A DNA stretch of 64,000 nucleotides from Dactylis glomerata (taxonomy: Eukaryota; Streptophyta; Magnoliopsida; Poales; Poaceae). Made by a program: the position numbers and the translations under genes. The notes beneath the pieces were generated by a model. The model had not been told where the DNA came from. It searched no databases and saw only the letters and a list, made by a program, of their open reading frames with translations. Shown in pieces: positions 19,488 through 33,094 of this stretch. Positions within the stretch are counted from its first letter, which is position 1, and every line of letters starts with the position of its first letter. The DNA lies in NCBI GenBank assembly GCA_007115705.1, contig QXEO01000236.1, forward strand, positions 5,119,434 through 5,183,433. The letters are read 5' to 3'.

Positions 19488-21636
19488 GGGACGAACCCCC
19501 GGAGGGGAAGCATAAGCGTCCGATTCCAAAAGAGCCCATTGCTGATCGTTACCACGAATCCATGGGGTGGGGTAATCTCCATTTCCCATCAGTTGAGAAC
19601 ATAGTCGAGCGGGTCGACATCTTAAGCGCTGCTCGCCATGCTGTCGGCATGGTTGGCATGCGTCGTGCCATTCGAGGGACCCCGAATCGACCGCTTGATG
19701 CGCTGGGCCTGCTACACAGCGACGAATCCTCGTGGCCATATGATCGCGATGCACTAGTAAGAGTAACTAGATTCAGTATTCCTGTTATATATATATTGAA
19801 CTCCTGTCTGTTTATGTTCTTGCAATCCACCGATCTCTCTGTCGAACACCTTGCATGCATCGACTTTTTAGATACAATAATTCCAAAAAATGAAGTTACT
19901 CCGCCCATGAGCCCTTTTTGGGTTACGGTTTACGGACTTAGTTTTCCATCTTGTATGTGTTTATGATATATTCAAGCATAGATCCTTCTGTCGAACATCT
20001 AGTCTGCACAGCATTTTTTGGCTTTTTTTCCAAACAATGTTCTTGCAATCCAGTGAGCATTCTGTCGAATACCATGCAATGACTTTTTAAATACCAAAAA
20101 TTGGAATAATGCTGTATAACTGTTACTCTGCCCATGACCGCTCTTTTTATAACGGTTTACCTATATAGTTTCATCTATTCAAGCAAAATTTTCCTTCTGT
20201 GGAACACCTTAATTTGTACAAAGTTTCCAAACAAAATCAATTGCAGGGCATTGGCGCCCTCTTTATGCCGTTAAACAAGAAGAAGCTTAAAGCACACATG
20301 CATTGCAATGACTTGGATGGAAGAGGGCATTGGGTAGGAAGTCACGGTGACTGGATGGCATTAGTCACGGATAAGGGCCTCCTGAAGATCCGCCACATGT
20401 ACAGAGAAGTGACTATTGATCTCCCATTACTGACTCATATTGGAGTTTTGCCCGCGTTTCGAACATGCAAGTTTTTGTACAAGCAGTGTGAGTTACAGCT
20501 TCTGAAGATACAGATTACCAAGACCCCATACATGGAACGAGGCAGTGATCAGTGGCATTATGAAGCAATCGTGATCTTTGACAAACTGATCGCCTATGTA
20601 GAAAAGCCCCAAGACAACTGGGTCATCCTCAAAAATTACCACCTTGCACCTCGCAGGTATGTCGACGCCTGTACAATTCATCAATTCGGTGATCGGGGAG
20701 AATTGTAACACGTGTACGTGGTTACAGAACCACAAGGAGATGTTCTGGTTTGGGAACCACATACTTGGGGTGAGTTATGCCCTTTTCCTATCTGAATTTA
20801 CAGGTAGTTCTACCTGCTTACTACATTGTTGTATTGTGGCTTATCTTCTTCCGTACGCAGGCACAGATGAAGGCCCGCATATAATACTAGCCCCGAACAT
20901 CGAGGATCCAGTTGCAGGGAATACGGCTGAAGGCGCTGCAGTTGCTGGAGATGCGGCTCAAGCCGCTGCAGTTGCTGGCGATGTGGCTGAAGGAGATGCA
21001 TTTCCTACCGATCCGGATGAAGACGTTGATGAAGATGCAGATCAAGTTGTGGTTAATTCACAAACTACCTGGTTCTTGGCATCCAATACCTACCATTATG
21101 GCAATTTCGATCTACTTTGGATTCAGATAGATGGTGATAGAAACAGCAATGCTCCTGCACAGTTTGAAGATGGGATACGGTTGAGCACTTATCCTAGTCT
21201 ACGGTGCCACGTTTTCGCAAGGCATCCCTTTAATCTTGGCCCGGAAGAAGAAGATCATGTTGATGGTCCAGTGTGGATCAGGCAGGATCATCTGCACAGG
21301 CTTTCAGTATTTCTTGGAATCAACAATCCAATCTTCCACCGATAAACCAGTGATGATGTTGCAAAAGCTGGTCCATCTGCTGGACAAGGCATGTCCTTGT
21401 TACAACGAGACTATGTGTTTGTTGCATACCATCGAGCCTGTCCCTACACCCTTCGGCCAGTGCCAGATTGGAGCCGTATACACGTTAATGGAGGAGCTCC
21501 GGCAATAGGATCACAACTGATATACCAACCCACTTATTACAATGAGTGGGAGACGCCAATGTGGATCTTCCCAACAATGCCCCGGGCTCCCCCAACTCAT
21601 CCTGGCGCCGGAGGTTGGGGAGAGCCAGAAGACTAG
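19488..21636 (+). pseudogene. DUF295 / KIB-like gene, main part, three exons with two stops
   Basis: Exon 1 continues from 1057 into 19488-19756. Exons 2 (20247-20769) and 3 (20861-21636) follow, with GT donors and AG acceptors and kept phase (1584 nt in all, 527 residues plus stop). Parts resemble the DUF295 propeller: VGSHGDWMALVTD, then DLPLLT, a YEAIVIFDKLIAYVEKPQDNW repeat-like block, a YVDACTIHQ...HVYVVTEP block and LSVFLGINNP near the end. An Ala/Gly/Asp-rich insert lies at the start of exon 3. No F-box is visible. TAA at 20706-20708 and at 21343-21345 interrupt the frame, and an LTR splits exon 1, so no full product can be made. Family members are often F-box proteins; this one's role is unknown. 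Confidence 0.65.
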
Positions 21637-23994
21637 TTACCTTGAAGTGTTCTACTTTTAAACTTAAGTTAACGAACACTAGTATGATGATGCGTAAAGC
21701 CTCTGTGATTGATTATCTGCTTGTAACAGACATATTTTGTTGTGTTATGTTTATCTGTATGACCAAGCAATGGAATAATCTTCTGTTGTTTGGATTTGCT
21801 AAATTGACATATTTTGTTGTGTTATGATTATCTGTATTCTGCTGTCATGTTGGTACTGCCAATTCCCCCTCTAGCCTTCTTTGGAAGCTGTCATGTTCCC
21901 TCTGTTCTTTGCAAGATTCAAAAAATGCACCATTTTTGTTGATTTTTATGTGTTAGTTATCGTGCAAAGCATTGATGTTCAGTTGGTGGATTTGCTAAAT
22001 TGACATGATCTAAGTACTCCAGCATCAGAAAATAGTAATTTAGTGAATGATACACGGATAGTTGACATCGACTGATAGTTGACAGTACTGAACCTATATG
22101 CTGATCACACAAATTTTGTGCAATGTTTGAGAAGTGATTTGCTCAAGCATGGAAGGGCACATGAGCCAGCAGTCAGACTGACCATCTACTTGGCAAGATA
22201 ATATCAACTGGATCACATCAGAGAAATGAGAGAAATATTCAAGGAATTGGTGTCCAGTAATATTTCACAGAAGTCATAGAACTACTCAGGAACCACAACC
22301 ACCAGTAGATATTCATACAAGTCATAGAACTAGACAAGAAACACAACCGGAAGCAAAACCGTCTACTTGTCAAGAAGAAGAAGCAGATGAGGATACTTGG
22401 CAAAAAGATGCCGCAGATAATGACATTTTTTATGCTACAGTTGATAGAAAGGTTGATGATCATAACTAAGTTCAGGATATAGTAGAGCAAGAGGATGATG
22501 CTGGCCTGGAACATGATAATCTGCAGTTCACCAAAGAGCAAGAGCAATATAATAGAGTCCAGCGTATATGTGCATATTCAGAGAGTATTCATCGTATAAA
22601 TTCAAATTCAGAGAGAATTCAGATTTTGCATACCTGTTACTTCTCCATTTCTCTTAGCGCTGCTAGAATTGATGGAAGGCTGAGAACAACCTCCATTTCT
22701 CCAGTACGAGAACAACCTCCGCATGATCAGTGGCTTCCGCCCCAACTTCTCCAGCACGAGAACAGCCTCCTCCAGATCTTCCCAGTTCCCGATCCCGATC
22801 TTGCCAGATCCGCAGTGAGGAGAACCCGCTTTCAACCTCGAGGCCATGTCCCCTGCGCGGCACCAGCAACGCTGTGGTACTCTAAGATCTCGGTAGGCGA
22901 GCTGGAGCAGGAGCTTGAAGAACAATAGGGGGAGAAGAGAAAGGTTACGTGGACAAGGTACGCCACTTAGCAACCACGGTGGCAAAGCAATAACGGGGAT
23001 ATCCTGCCAAGTGGAGCGCCGAGTCGTCACCGTAACAGAGATATTTGTGTTCAAACGATTCCAACCGGTATTATTTGGGCTATTCGAATTTGACCCAGAA
23101 ATGACCCTCTCAGTGATTGACCCCATGAACTTGCAGTGCCGCTTGGTGATTGCAGCGAAGAAAGGCATCTGTGAACCTGTGGCAAACAACTTGGTGACCG
23201 CAAACTGAATAGCCCCTCTTTCGAACTTCCGAGTATCTGGGCCGTTTGGTCTTGTGGAAGCTATTGCGGGCTGACACACGCTGAACGAAAAATGTCCACG
23301 AGGAAATATTCAATCCACCTGAAGGACTCTTTCTGTTGAGCCGGCCCTTTTATTTCGTCGCTGTGTCCTCTTTCGTGTGCGCAAGTGGCAGCTTCGTTTT
23401 TTTTTCGTTTTCTCTAGTTTTCAGATTTTAAAATTGTTCTTTTTTTCAAAGTTCATATATATATAATATTCAGAATATTGAAAATTTAAAAATATTCAAA
23501 TCTGGAAAAAAATATTTAAAATCTTTAGATTTTAACGTATGTTAAAATTTGGAAAAAAATCAAATTGGAAAATTTTCAAACTTGAAAATGTCCAAATTTG
23601 AAAAATTCAAGTATTAGAAAGTTTGAACTTGAAAATTTTCAAACATGAAAAATTCAAGTTTTTAAAAGTTTAGAAAACCCGACTAGAAAAAGCGAAGGAG
23701 AAAAATGTAAAGACCAGATAAAAACTAAGAAAACCAACTAAAGAAACTAGATACACCCAATGTTAAACGGGCCGGCAAATAGGAATTACCGCTGTTTTTC
23801 CTAGTGTAGATGGACCAATTAAATATAAATTGGCCGCACTTTGTATGGTCTTTTGAAACAAGACCCCTTATATGGCCCAACTTATATCGAAAGCTCAATA
23901 AAGACTAGCAACAAGAAATAAAAGGGTAAAATAACCAGAATTATTTTGGCAACTGCCCGCTATAGAATAGAAGTAAGCGAAAACAACAAACTAT
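21637..23994. other. Gene-free stretch with short direct repeats and AT-rich tracts
   Basis: No convincing gene is seen. GACATATTTTGTTGTGTTAT occurs at about 21729 and again at about 21807; TTTGCTAAATTGACAT recurs near 21793 and 21990; AAGTCATAGAACTA occurs near 22263 and 22319. A weak minus-strand frame at 22608-23279 has no recognisable domain. 23400-23720 is low-complexity AT-rich sequence dominated by TTTGAAAA / AAATTCAA words. Confidence 0.5.
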
Positions 23995-24850
23995 TGCAAT
24001 CGTGAGGAATCAAGTGAACACGTTTTACTTTACTGTCAGTATGCCAGGGAGGTTTGGCAGGAAGTGAAAGTGATGTATCGGCTACATCTGAAGCGGAAAT
24101 CCTTCACTAGCTCGAAGACTAGGGTTCTTGACTTCATTTCAAGGTCTTCTGATAGGGAGAGGATGATCCTAACAGTGGTTTGTTGGCATTTGTGGATGGC
24201 TCGGAACAACACAAGGAATGATGAAATTGTAAGAAGCCCACACTCTCTTGCTGAGCATATCAAAGCATATGCGGGAATGATCGAACTGCACTTATTCAGA
24301 ACGGATACTTCAACTAGACGTGACACCAACTTTTCAGTTCAACGTTGGTCTCTGCCGCCTGAAGATATGGTCCATATTAATGTCGATGCAGCGATGTTCA
24401 CATCTTCACATCAAATGGGGATTGGCGTCGTGATCCGAAACCACCTAGGCGAATGCTTGGCTGCATGCAGCGAGCTTCTTGATGAGGTCACGGCGTCAGA
24501 ACTAGCCGAAGCGCTGATGTTGCGTCGCGCTCTATCTTTGGCTGACGATGAAGGTATTTGCAAGCTTGTGGTAGTCTCCGACTGCCTTTCAGCGATCCAA
24601 CGTATTCAGTCTACGGCGATGGATCGAAGACTTGTTGGTATAGTGATTCAAGATATCAAGGAGCTCGCCAACAACTTCACCAACATTTATTTTAGTCATG
24701 TTCGGCGTCAGTGTAATGAGTCGGCACATATTTTAGCTCGCTCTGCTGAGCGTTTTGTATCTTCTGTTTTTAGAAACTTTGCACCGGAGTGTATCCGGAT
24801 GACATTGTGCAATGATTTGTTTTGATCAATAAAGTGTTGTATTCCCTAAA
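23995..24850 (+). mobile_element. 5'-truncated LINE with RNase H domain and A-tail
   Basis: The open frame enters at 23998 with the tail of a zinc-knuckle RT segment (SSEHVLLYCQYAREVW) and continues past Met 24064 to the stop at 24823-24825. The C-terminal part is a plant LINE-type RNase H (INVDAAMF, GIGVVIRNHLGECLAA, VVSDCLSAIQ, CNESAHILARSA). The 3' end has AATAAA-like ATCAATAAAG and ends in AAAAAAAA at about 24848. RT and endonuclease are missing, as expected for 5'-truncated copies. No target duplication could be fixed. Confidence 0.85.
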
Positions 24851-25080
24851 AAAAAGAGCACAACTCACACAAACGGAAAACTTGGAAAACAACATGAAAA
24901 GGGAAAAATGCCAGACGCCGACGCTCATCCGATACCAGCCCTCGCTCCTAGCTCCCAAAGCATTAGATGCGATTGATGGCTTCCACTACAACATAACATG
25001 AAAGGAAACACTCTGAAAGGCGGGTGGAGAGGATTGAACAATACTTTATATCGAAACACTCTCTTATTTTTATTTAACCA
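24851..25080. other. Short spacer between LINE and element A
   Basis: AT-rich sequence without a supported ORF. It includes the left target copy AAGAC (25081-25085) at its edge. Confidence 0.4.
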
Positions 25081-25085
25081 AAGAC

Positions 25086-25241
25086 TGTAGAAGGATAGGG
25101 GGAGAGATTGGTGGAATATGGTGGATGTATTATTGAGCCTCGGAGGCGAGTATATATATGCGTACAGGAAATAGATTTGGAGTAGAAGACAAGTAATCTC
25201 TACCTAACCTATCCTAGTACAAACCGATTATAGCTCTAACA
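25086..25241 (-). repeat. 3' LTR of element A
   Basis: 156 bp; differs from the right copy at several positions, including GAGGCGAG for GGGGCGAG, so A is clearly older than the Tat element. It contains a TATATATA box. Confidence 0.85.
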
Positions 25242-25252
25242 CCCCCCCGCAG
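25242..25252 (-). promoter_or_regulatory. Polypurine tract of element A, with a nearby second copy
   Basis: CCCCCCCGCAG on the plus strand directly after the LTR gives CTGCGGGGGGG on the coding strand. A second ACCCCCCGCAGTCGGAGCGG lies at about 25339-25358, within an imperfect duplication of about 95 bp. Confidence 0.65.
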
Positions 25253-26469
25253 TCGTAGCGGTAGTGACGTGAACAACTGTAGCGTCGCAGACGGTCAGAC
25301 TGGAGAGAAACCGAAGGCATAGAAACCAGCGGGCTGACACCCCCCGCAGTCGGAGCGGGAGCATCGTGGACGAAGTTGCGTCACGGATGCTTGGACTGTA
25401 GAGGAAGCCGAGGAGTGCTCATGCGAGGTGATAGCCCTTGTGCCGATGTCGAGGAAGCCGAGAGCGATGGATGCTGCAACCTTGGTCGAGGTAGCCATGC
25501 GAGGGTTCGCCGTGGTCGATGTTGTGGTCGGGGTTGCCGGTGTCGATGTAGCCGCACTTGAAGCCACGGGCGCATAGTGCGCTGTAGAAGAACGACGACG
25601 CGTTGAGGCAGTCGTCGAGGAGAGCGATGCCGAAGTCGATGCAGTCCGAGCCGTCGAGGATGAGGTGCGGACATGGCTTTGCCAGAACCAGGCGCACGTC
25701 GGGGACGAAGGCATACTCCAGTTGTGCCAAAACTGAGTACGCGAAGATAAACACGAGGACAAGGCGTTGCGACCGAGCTTTCCAGACTCCGGAACGCGTC
25801 GGGGACGAAGGCGAGCACCGGTGTTGCCAGTACCGGGCATGCGAAAAACGGGACTAGTAGAAACAACTTCACGCCATGTCAGAGAGGAGACTAGCAGAGA
25901 AGGCCTCCACGATGGTTGCAAGGCGCACAACGGCAGAAAGTGCCGATGTAGTCCGCGGTTGTTGGAGTAGACGAGCAGGTGTAGTCGAGAATGAGGCAAT
26001 GACGCCGGCGATGAAGTCGTGCTAGACGTAGAAGGCGGCGAACCAGCGACGACCAAGAGTGGCCATGCTGGATACCTAGACAGGCGAAGGGATAGTCAGC
26101 GGGACCTGCGACGACTAGGAGTCGCCATGCAGGTTGCCTGTGGAGATGCGGCAACGGTACTCGAAGTAGGCGAGGAAGAACCCGGCAGCGTGACAAAGAC
26201 CATGCGCGGACGGCGGCATCCCGCGCCGAGAGAGGTGGCGCGGTGGAAGCCAGCGACGTCCTCGCAAGGTGACGGCGATGACCGCGTGCAGCGACGCTAC
26301 GGCCCGATGGGATGGCACGGCTCTAGGGCGCGAGTCGGTGCAGCGGCGTGAGAACCACCAGCAACGTACATGCGGGAGAAGACACGTTGGTAGCCAGCGG
26401 CGGGAACCAAAGGCGGCAACGCTATGGCCCAAAGGGGCAACGCAGCGGCAGCCCGATGCTCGAACGGTG
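25253..26469 (-). other. Left internal part of element A
   Basis: GC-rich with many CGACG/GACGA words. It holds repeats such as CGTCGGGGACGAAGG (about 25696 and 25798). Several minus-strand frames are open for 60-250 codons, but none shows a known domain; openness may simply reflect high GC. It may include a captured gene fragment, which I cannot identify. Confidence 0.5.
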
Positions 26470-26474
26470 GTAGG

Positions 26475-28105
26475 TGATGGTGCGTAGTAGGCACCCAGTT
26501 GGGAACCCCAAGAGGAAGGTATGATGAGCACAGCAGCAAGTTTCCCTCAGTTGTGAAACCAAGGTTTATTGAACCAGTAGGATAAAGCCAAACTTCAGAA
26601 GGTGATGCTTGCTAGCTTCACGACAGCTCCAGACAATTTATAAGGCGCCTCGTCCAGGGCTTTGCTTTGCACCAGCAGCAATGTGGAACCTGCACACAAC
26701 ACAACCAAGTACTTTGTCCCAACTTACGATGAAATGGTCAATCTCACCGGTTTGCTATAAACAAAGGATTAAGCGTATCGAGTGGTAAAAGGTAATAGTA
26801 TGCGAGAATGTAAATAAGCAAGTAAAAGTAAACGGTACTAGCAATGTAAAGGAAATTGGACCGGGGTCCACAGTTTACTAGTGGTTTCTCCATAAGATAA
26901 ATAACAACATGCTGGGTAAACAAATTAGAGTTGGACAATTGATAGAGTAAAGATAACATACATATATCATGAGGATCACTATGAGATTCACTCTAGGCAT
27001 TACGATAAAATACATAGACCATAATCCAACTGCATCTATGACTAATAATCCACCCTCCGAATGTCGTCCGAGCAAACATTGGGTATTAAGTTGAGAACAA
27101 CAGATTATCGCCTTAAGCAAAGTGCGTAATGTAAACAATGCAAATGTTCTTGGACACAAGAATGTTATTTTCTCCCTAGTGGCAACAGCACATCTACAAC
27201 CTTAGAGGTCTCTGTCACTCCCCCTTATTACTAGAGGCATGAACCCAACTATCGAGCATAAATACTCCCTCTTGGAGTCACTAGCATCTACTCGGCCAAG
27301 ATATCTACTAGCAACGGAGAACATGCAAGATCATAAACAACATAGAGATAACATAAAGATAATAATTTAGCACATTAACTTAACATAGTACCAATACTCA
27401 TCGGATCCCAATAAACACAACATGTAGAATTACACAAAGATGATCTTGATCATGATAGGCAGCTCACAAGATCTAAATATGAAGCACATGGCGGAGGAGA
27501 CGATCATCTAGCTACTGCTATGGACCCATAGTCCAAGGTAGACTACTCACACATCACTCCGGAGGCGACCATGGTGGTGGAGAAGGCCTCCGGCAGGGAT
27601 TCCCCTCTCTGGCAGGGTGCCGGGAAGAGCTCCTGGATCCTCCTGATCTCGCGACAACGACGACGATGGCTTGCAGTATGTTTCGAGGAAAAACAATTCG
27701 TCCTTTAGGTTTTTCCCATCGAGGGGAATATATAGGCGAGAGGAGGGCGTCAGAGGGTGGACCAGCTGGTCTCACCCCCAGGTGGCGCGGCCAGGGGCTG
27801 GGCCGCGCCGCCCTAGGGTGAGCCTGGCTCCTGGCCCCCCTCCGTCTCATCTTCAGACTTCGTGATGCTTCAGGAAAAATAGAAGGTTTGGCTTTTGTTT
27901 CGTCCAATTCTAAGAATATTTCCTATGTAGCTTTTCTGAAACACAAAAAACAGCAGAAAACAGGGAACTGGCACTGTGGCATCTCGTTAGTAGGTTAGTT
28001 TCAGAAAATGCATAAAAACGCCATGAAGTGTAACAAAACACAAAGCAAATGGTGTATAAACAAGCATGGAGCATCAAAAATTATAGATACGTTAGAGACG
28101 TATCA
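26475..28105 (-). repeat. 3' LTR of element B
   Basis: 1631 bp, ends GACGTATCA on the plus strand; pairs with 36232-37860. Short ORFs inside it are not supported as genes. Confidence 0.9.
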
Positions 28106-30160
28106 AGCATCCCCAAGCTTAACTCCTGCTCGTCCTCGAGTAGGTATGTGATAACAAAAAAATAATTTTTGAGGTGACATGCACCATCACAATCTTGATC
28201 AACGATGTAAAGCATTGAGTGCTGGGATCAAAGAACTTAAAACATGGGCATAAGAGACATAATCTTGACAATAAAACTTAGCAACCATGTTATAACATGA
28301 AAAGAAACACAAACGAAAGATCATGAATAATGAAACAATGAAAGTCAAACGTGTGTTCAAATCATATGGAAAAACATATCAAAGTGGTTTTCAGCTTGTC
28401 CTTCATGGAATAGCAAAACATAAATGCATAAGACACCTTCAACTTTAAGAGGGCGACTAGATACAAATAATTTAAGAACAAGCAAAACCATAATCATGAA
28501 TCAATCAATGATAAACTTTAGGACTATGCACATTAAACTCAGAATGGCAACTATGCTCTCTTAGACGGTGCATAAAGGTAGAAGGTGGAGACTCAACATA
28601 AAAGTAAAAGAAAGGCCCTTCACAGAGGGAAGCAGAGATTGCAAGTTTTATAAACCTTCAAAAATTATGGTACTTACTAGCTTTGAGCTCTCATTGCCCC
28701 CATCATAGGCATCTTGAATGGTTAAAGTTAATGCGAGTACAATTACGAAGCATATGCTTAACAAATCATAAGTTGAAAACCTCGTGTCCCGTGAAGTACG
28801 AATACCCAAACCTCATGCTACTTGACTTAGGTCCCAAGCAAGCTCTTGTCATTGTAAGCATACATGTATCATCGAGAACCGCCAACGGGGTACCTCCTGC
28901 CCAATAACATGGAACAAGCCCACATCAAAATGATAAGACAAACATACAATGAACACCTCGGCATCTCTTTTATTTACGATTGGTACAGCTTTTTATTGTG
29001 AGATGCATCGTCGAATGTCCACTATGGGCATGCTGTAAATTTCCACCATGAATGATGCATGGCTTAGATTAGCGGCCCAGATGTTTCTCTAACACATATA
29101 CAAACTCCATGATCTCGCAAAATCCCAACTTATTTCACATCGCGGGTATCCATAAACAAAAGATCACAATATCAACTCAAATGAGAGAAAGTGCAATGTT
29201 GAAAGCTTGCCCCATGACGGCATGGTTTGGCTAATTTCCAACTTACAACTTGCAAGCATAACATCAACATAAGAGAGCCACAATGTCAAAATTTTAAAAA
29301 CAAGAAAATTAAAGTGTGTCGTCTAGTTCGTGAGAGCTTTACTGACTAATTTTCATATAACACCAAAAAGAGTTTAATTTGAAGGATAGATAAAAGCAAG
29401 TCAAATGTACTTTGGATAGCAAATTGCTAATAGGTATGTATGGTGAATACATTGGAAAAACTTAGTTTTTAGGAGTTGGATGCACGAGTAGAGCTCATAC
29501 TCAGTACAAAATAAAGGCTAGCAAAAGACTGGGAGCGACCAACTAAGAGAGCAATAACGGCCATAATCATACATAGCGACAAAACATCATTAAAAGAAGT
29601 ATAAAGTGGCATCACAAGTCAAAAACCAAATGATCATAGAGGATTATGGCGACTTGTTAGAGTCAAACATGTTGTAAGCATGCGCCATGTCAACCCAAAT
29701 AAAGCATCAAAGAGAAAACCAAATAAATGCTTCCATATAATAAAAACAACGCATGATTTTTTCAAAGGCTCATTAAGCAATCTCAGTCATTTGAGACAAC
29801 TCTTTTGTACCATGGCATGCAATCTCAGCAAAAACTACTAAGCACACTATCTAAATGACATCAAGCATGGCATGCAAAAGTCTAAGCCGCAGTCTAAACA
29901 AGCTCCTTTTTGTACCACTTTTTGCATGAAACTTTTTCTCTTTTCCAACACCATTCAAATCTTTTTGAGACAACTCTTTTGATGAAAACCAACATAGACC
30001 AGTGGTCTAAATACACCTTGATGCAAAGATATAACAATATCTGAACAAAAATCAAGGCGAAAAATGAAAGCTAAACGCAGTTCTACAAAAAGAGAACACT
30101 CGTTGAACGATAAGAGTGAAAAAAAAGTGTTCTTGGCGAATGAAAAATAGAGTGCGTCTC
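28106..30160 (-). other. 3' internal region of element B, part 1
   Basis: Begins with the polypurine tract (AGCATCCCCAAGCTTAACTC, plus strand) next to the LTR. The rest is AT-rich, with no supported ORF. The same region recurs in elements C, D and E (46678 onward, 54133-57054, 60423-63358), so it is a conserved non-coding part of the family. Confidence 0.8.
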
Positions 30161-33094
30161 TGATGTCTACACACGCGTCTGTTCTTGTAGATAGTGTTGG
30201 GCCTCCAAGTGCAGAGGTTTGAAGAACAGCTGCAAGTTTCCCTTAAGTGGATCATACAAGGTTTATCGAACTCAGGGAGGAGGAGGTCAAAGCTATCCCT
30301 CTCAAGCAACCCTGCAATTACGATACAGAAAGTCTCTTGTGTACCCAACACACCCAATACACTTGTCATATGTATAGGTGCACTAGTTTGGCGAAGAGAT
30401 AGTGAAATACAAGTAGTAGTGATGATTATGAGTAGTAATTGTAATCTGAAATAAATATCGCTGCGAGTAAACATGTAACAAAACTGAATGCAAACGGTGT
30501 TCAATGCTTGGAAACAAGGCCTAGGGATCATACTTTTACTAGTGGACACTCTCAACAAAATAACATAATTGAACCAATAGATACTAACTTCAATATGCCA
30601 CTCTAAACTATTCTCCAATGGATAACGAACACTAATCATGCGTAGGGCTACGAAGCACTCCTCAAAGTTCACATGTCCCCAAACTAGATTGTCCCACACT
30701 ATCACCGTGAACACACTAGATGGTTCCAACAAATACCAACAATCATAGAGACACTAGCCAAAAAGACACATATAATGCGCACACTAGTCACCTTCACATT
30801 ACGATACAAGGTGTCTCCAGAGATTACAATAATAAAGCACGGGAGTAGCATAATATCTGAATAATAGCATCTACCAATTTAACTAGATACAAAGCTCACG
30901 ATCACATAAAGATCACATCATGGGAGAGAGAGGTGAACTACATAGCTACCGGTAGAGCCCTCAGCCCCGGGGGAGAACTACTCCCTCCTCACCATCGGAG
31001 GCAGTGACGGCGATGGAGACTGATGGAGATGGCTCCAGGGCACTTCCCTGTCTCGGCAGGGTGCCAGAACAGAGACTTCTGTCCCCCAAAATTCGTCGTC
31101 GGTGGCGTCGCAGCTGCAGAACACTTTCTTGAAAATTACCGACCGATCTAGGGTTTTTCGTCCGAAGGCTCTTTATAGGCGGAGAGGCGGCGTGAGAGGG
31201 CCATCAGGGGGGTCTCATGTTGTCTATGCACGCGTCTGTTCTTGTAGACAGTGTTGGGCCTCCAAGTGCAGAGGTTTGTAGAACAGCAGCAAGTTTCCCT
31301 TAAGTGGATCACCCAAGGTTTATCGAACTCAGGGAGGAAGAGGTCAAAGCTATCCCTCTCAAGCAACCCTGCAATTACGATACAGAAAGTCTCTTGTGTC
31401 CCCAACACACCCAATACACTTGTCAGATGTATAGGTGCACTAGTTCGGCGAAGAGATAGTGAAATACAAGTAGTAGTGATGATTATAAGTAGCAAATGTG
31501 ATATGAAATAAGTATCGCTGCGAGCAAACATGTAACAAAACAGTAAGTAAACGGTGTGCAATGCTTGGAAACAAGGCCTAGGGATCATACTTTCACTAGT
31601 GGACACACTCCCAACAAATATAACATAATTGAACAAGTAAATAACTTCTCTTCACTATGGTAGTCTGAATTACTCTCCTATTGAATAACACTAATCATTG
31701 CGTAGGGCTACGAAGCACTCCTTAAAGTTCATCAAGTACTTGACAAACACCACTCATAGAGATATCGAAATCAAATCACAACTCAAGATAAATATTATTG
31801 CAACTTAGACCAAGTACTAACACGGTGCACACACTGTCAACATTACACCATGAAAGGAGGAATAGATCACTTCAATAGTATCATAGTGATAATTATTCTC
31901 ATAATCCATAAAAGATCACAATCGTAGCCTAGACCAAGTACCACCATGATGCACGCACTGTCACCGTTACACCATGGCAGGAGGAATAGATTACTTTAAT
32001 AACACACTAGAGTACACATAATGAAGAAGAGTAACATCTACTTATTCAACATGATACAAAGCTCACGATCACATAAAGATCACATCATGGGAGAGAGAGG
32101 TGAACCACATAGCTACCGGTAGAGCCCTCAGCCCTGGGGAAGAACTACTCCCTCCTCATCATAAGAGACAGCAAGGTTGATGGAGATGGCGGTGAGGTCG
32201 ATGGAGACGGCGGAGACGGCGATGGAGACCGATGGAGATGGCTCCGAGGGCACTTCCCTGTCTCGACAGGGTGCCGGAACAGAGACTTTTGTCCCCCAAA
32301 ATTTGGCTTCGACAGCGGCGGCGCTGCGGAACTGTTCTGGAAATTTCGCCGACTCCCCTAGGGTTTTCTGTCCCGAGGCTTTATATAGGCGAAGGGGCGT
32401 CGTCAGGGAGCAGCCAGGGACTCCTCACACCAGGTGGGCGTGGACAGGGGCTGGGCCACGCCCCCTACATGTGAGGGTGGCCTCTGGCCCCCCCTCCGGC
32501 TCTCTTTCGGTCTTCGGGAAGCTTTCGGGAAGAATAAGACTTCTGGAACTTGTTTCGTCCAATTCCGAGAATATTTCCTGTGTAGCTTTTCTGAAACACA
32601 AAAACAGCAGAAAATAGGGAACTGGCACTGTGGCATCTTGTCAATAGGTTAGTTCTGGAAATCGCATAAAAACGCCACGAAGTGTATCGAAACACAAGGA
32701 AAATTGTGTAAAAACAAGCATGGAGCATCAAAAATTATGGATACGTTGGAGACGTATCATCTCACTACCCCCTGGCACAGCCAGGAGGGGGGCGCGCCAC
32801 CCCCTGGTGATCCTGCCCTCTGGCCCCCTTCCGGTTCTCTTTCGGTTCTTGTCCTTCGTCCGGAAAAAATAGGAGTTTCGGCTTTTATTTTATCCAATTC
32901 CGAGAATATTTCCTGTGTAGCTTTTCTGAAACACAAAAACAGCAAAAAACTGGGAACTAGCAATGCGGCATCTTGTCAATAGGTTAATTCTGGAAATCGC
33001 ATAAAAACGCCACGAAGTGTAAACAAAATATGAAGCAAATGGTGTAAAACAAGCATGAAGCATCAAAAATTATAGATACGTTTGAGACGTATCA
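30161..33094 (-). mobile_element. Solo LTR G inside element B (split by solo LTR H)
   Basis: Begins TGATGTCTACACACGC and ends GACGTATCA, with exact GTCTC duplications at 30156-30160 and 33095-33099. It is of the same family as the LTRs of element C. Removing H and its target copy leaves about 1.39 kb. No internal domain is present. Confidence 0.9.
31218..32759 (-). mobile_element. Solo LTR H nested in solo LTR G
   Basis: 1542 bp, begins TGTTGTCTATGCACGCG (a mutated TGATGTCTACACACGC) and ends GACGTATCA. The target duplication TCTCA is exact at 31213-31217 and 32760-32764. Same family as its host G, same orientation. Confidence 0.9.

Noticed and set aside
22608..23279. 223-codon minus-strand frame
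   Set aside because: No recognisable domain, repetitive wording and no conserved motif; cannot be supported as a gene.
25295..26056. 253-codon minus-strand frame in element A
   Set aside because: Extremely Ser/Thr/Arg-rich, as expected from GC-rich repeats; several overlapping frames are equally open.
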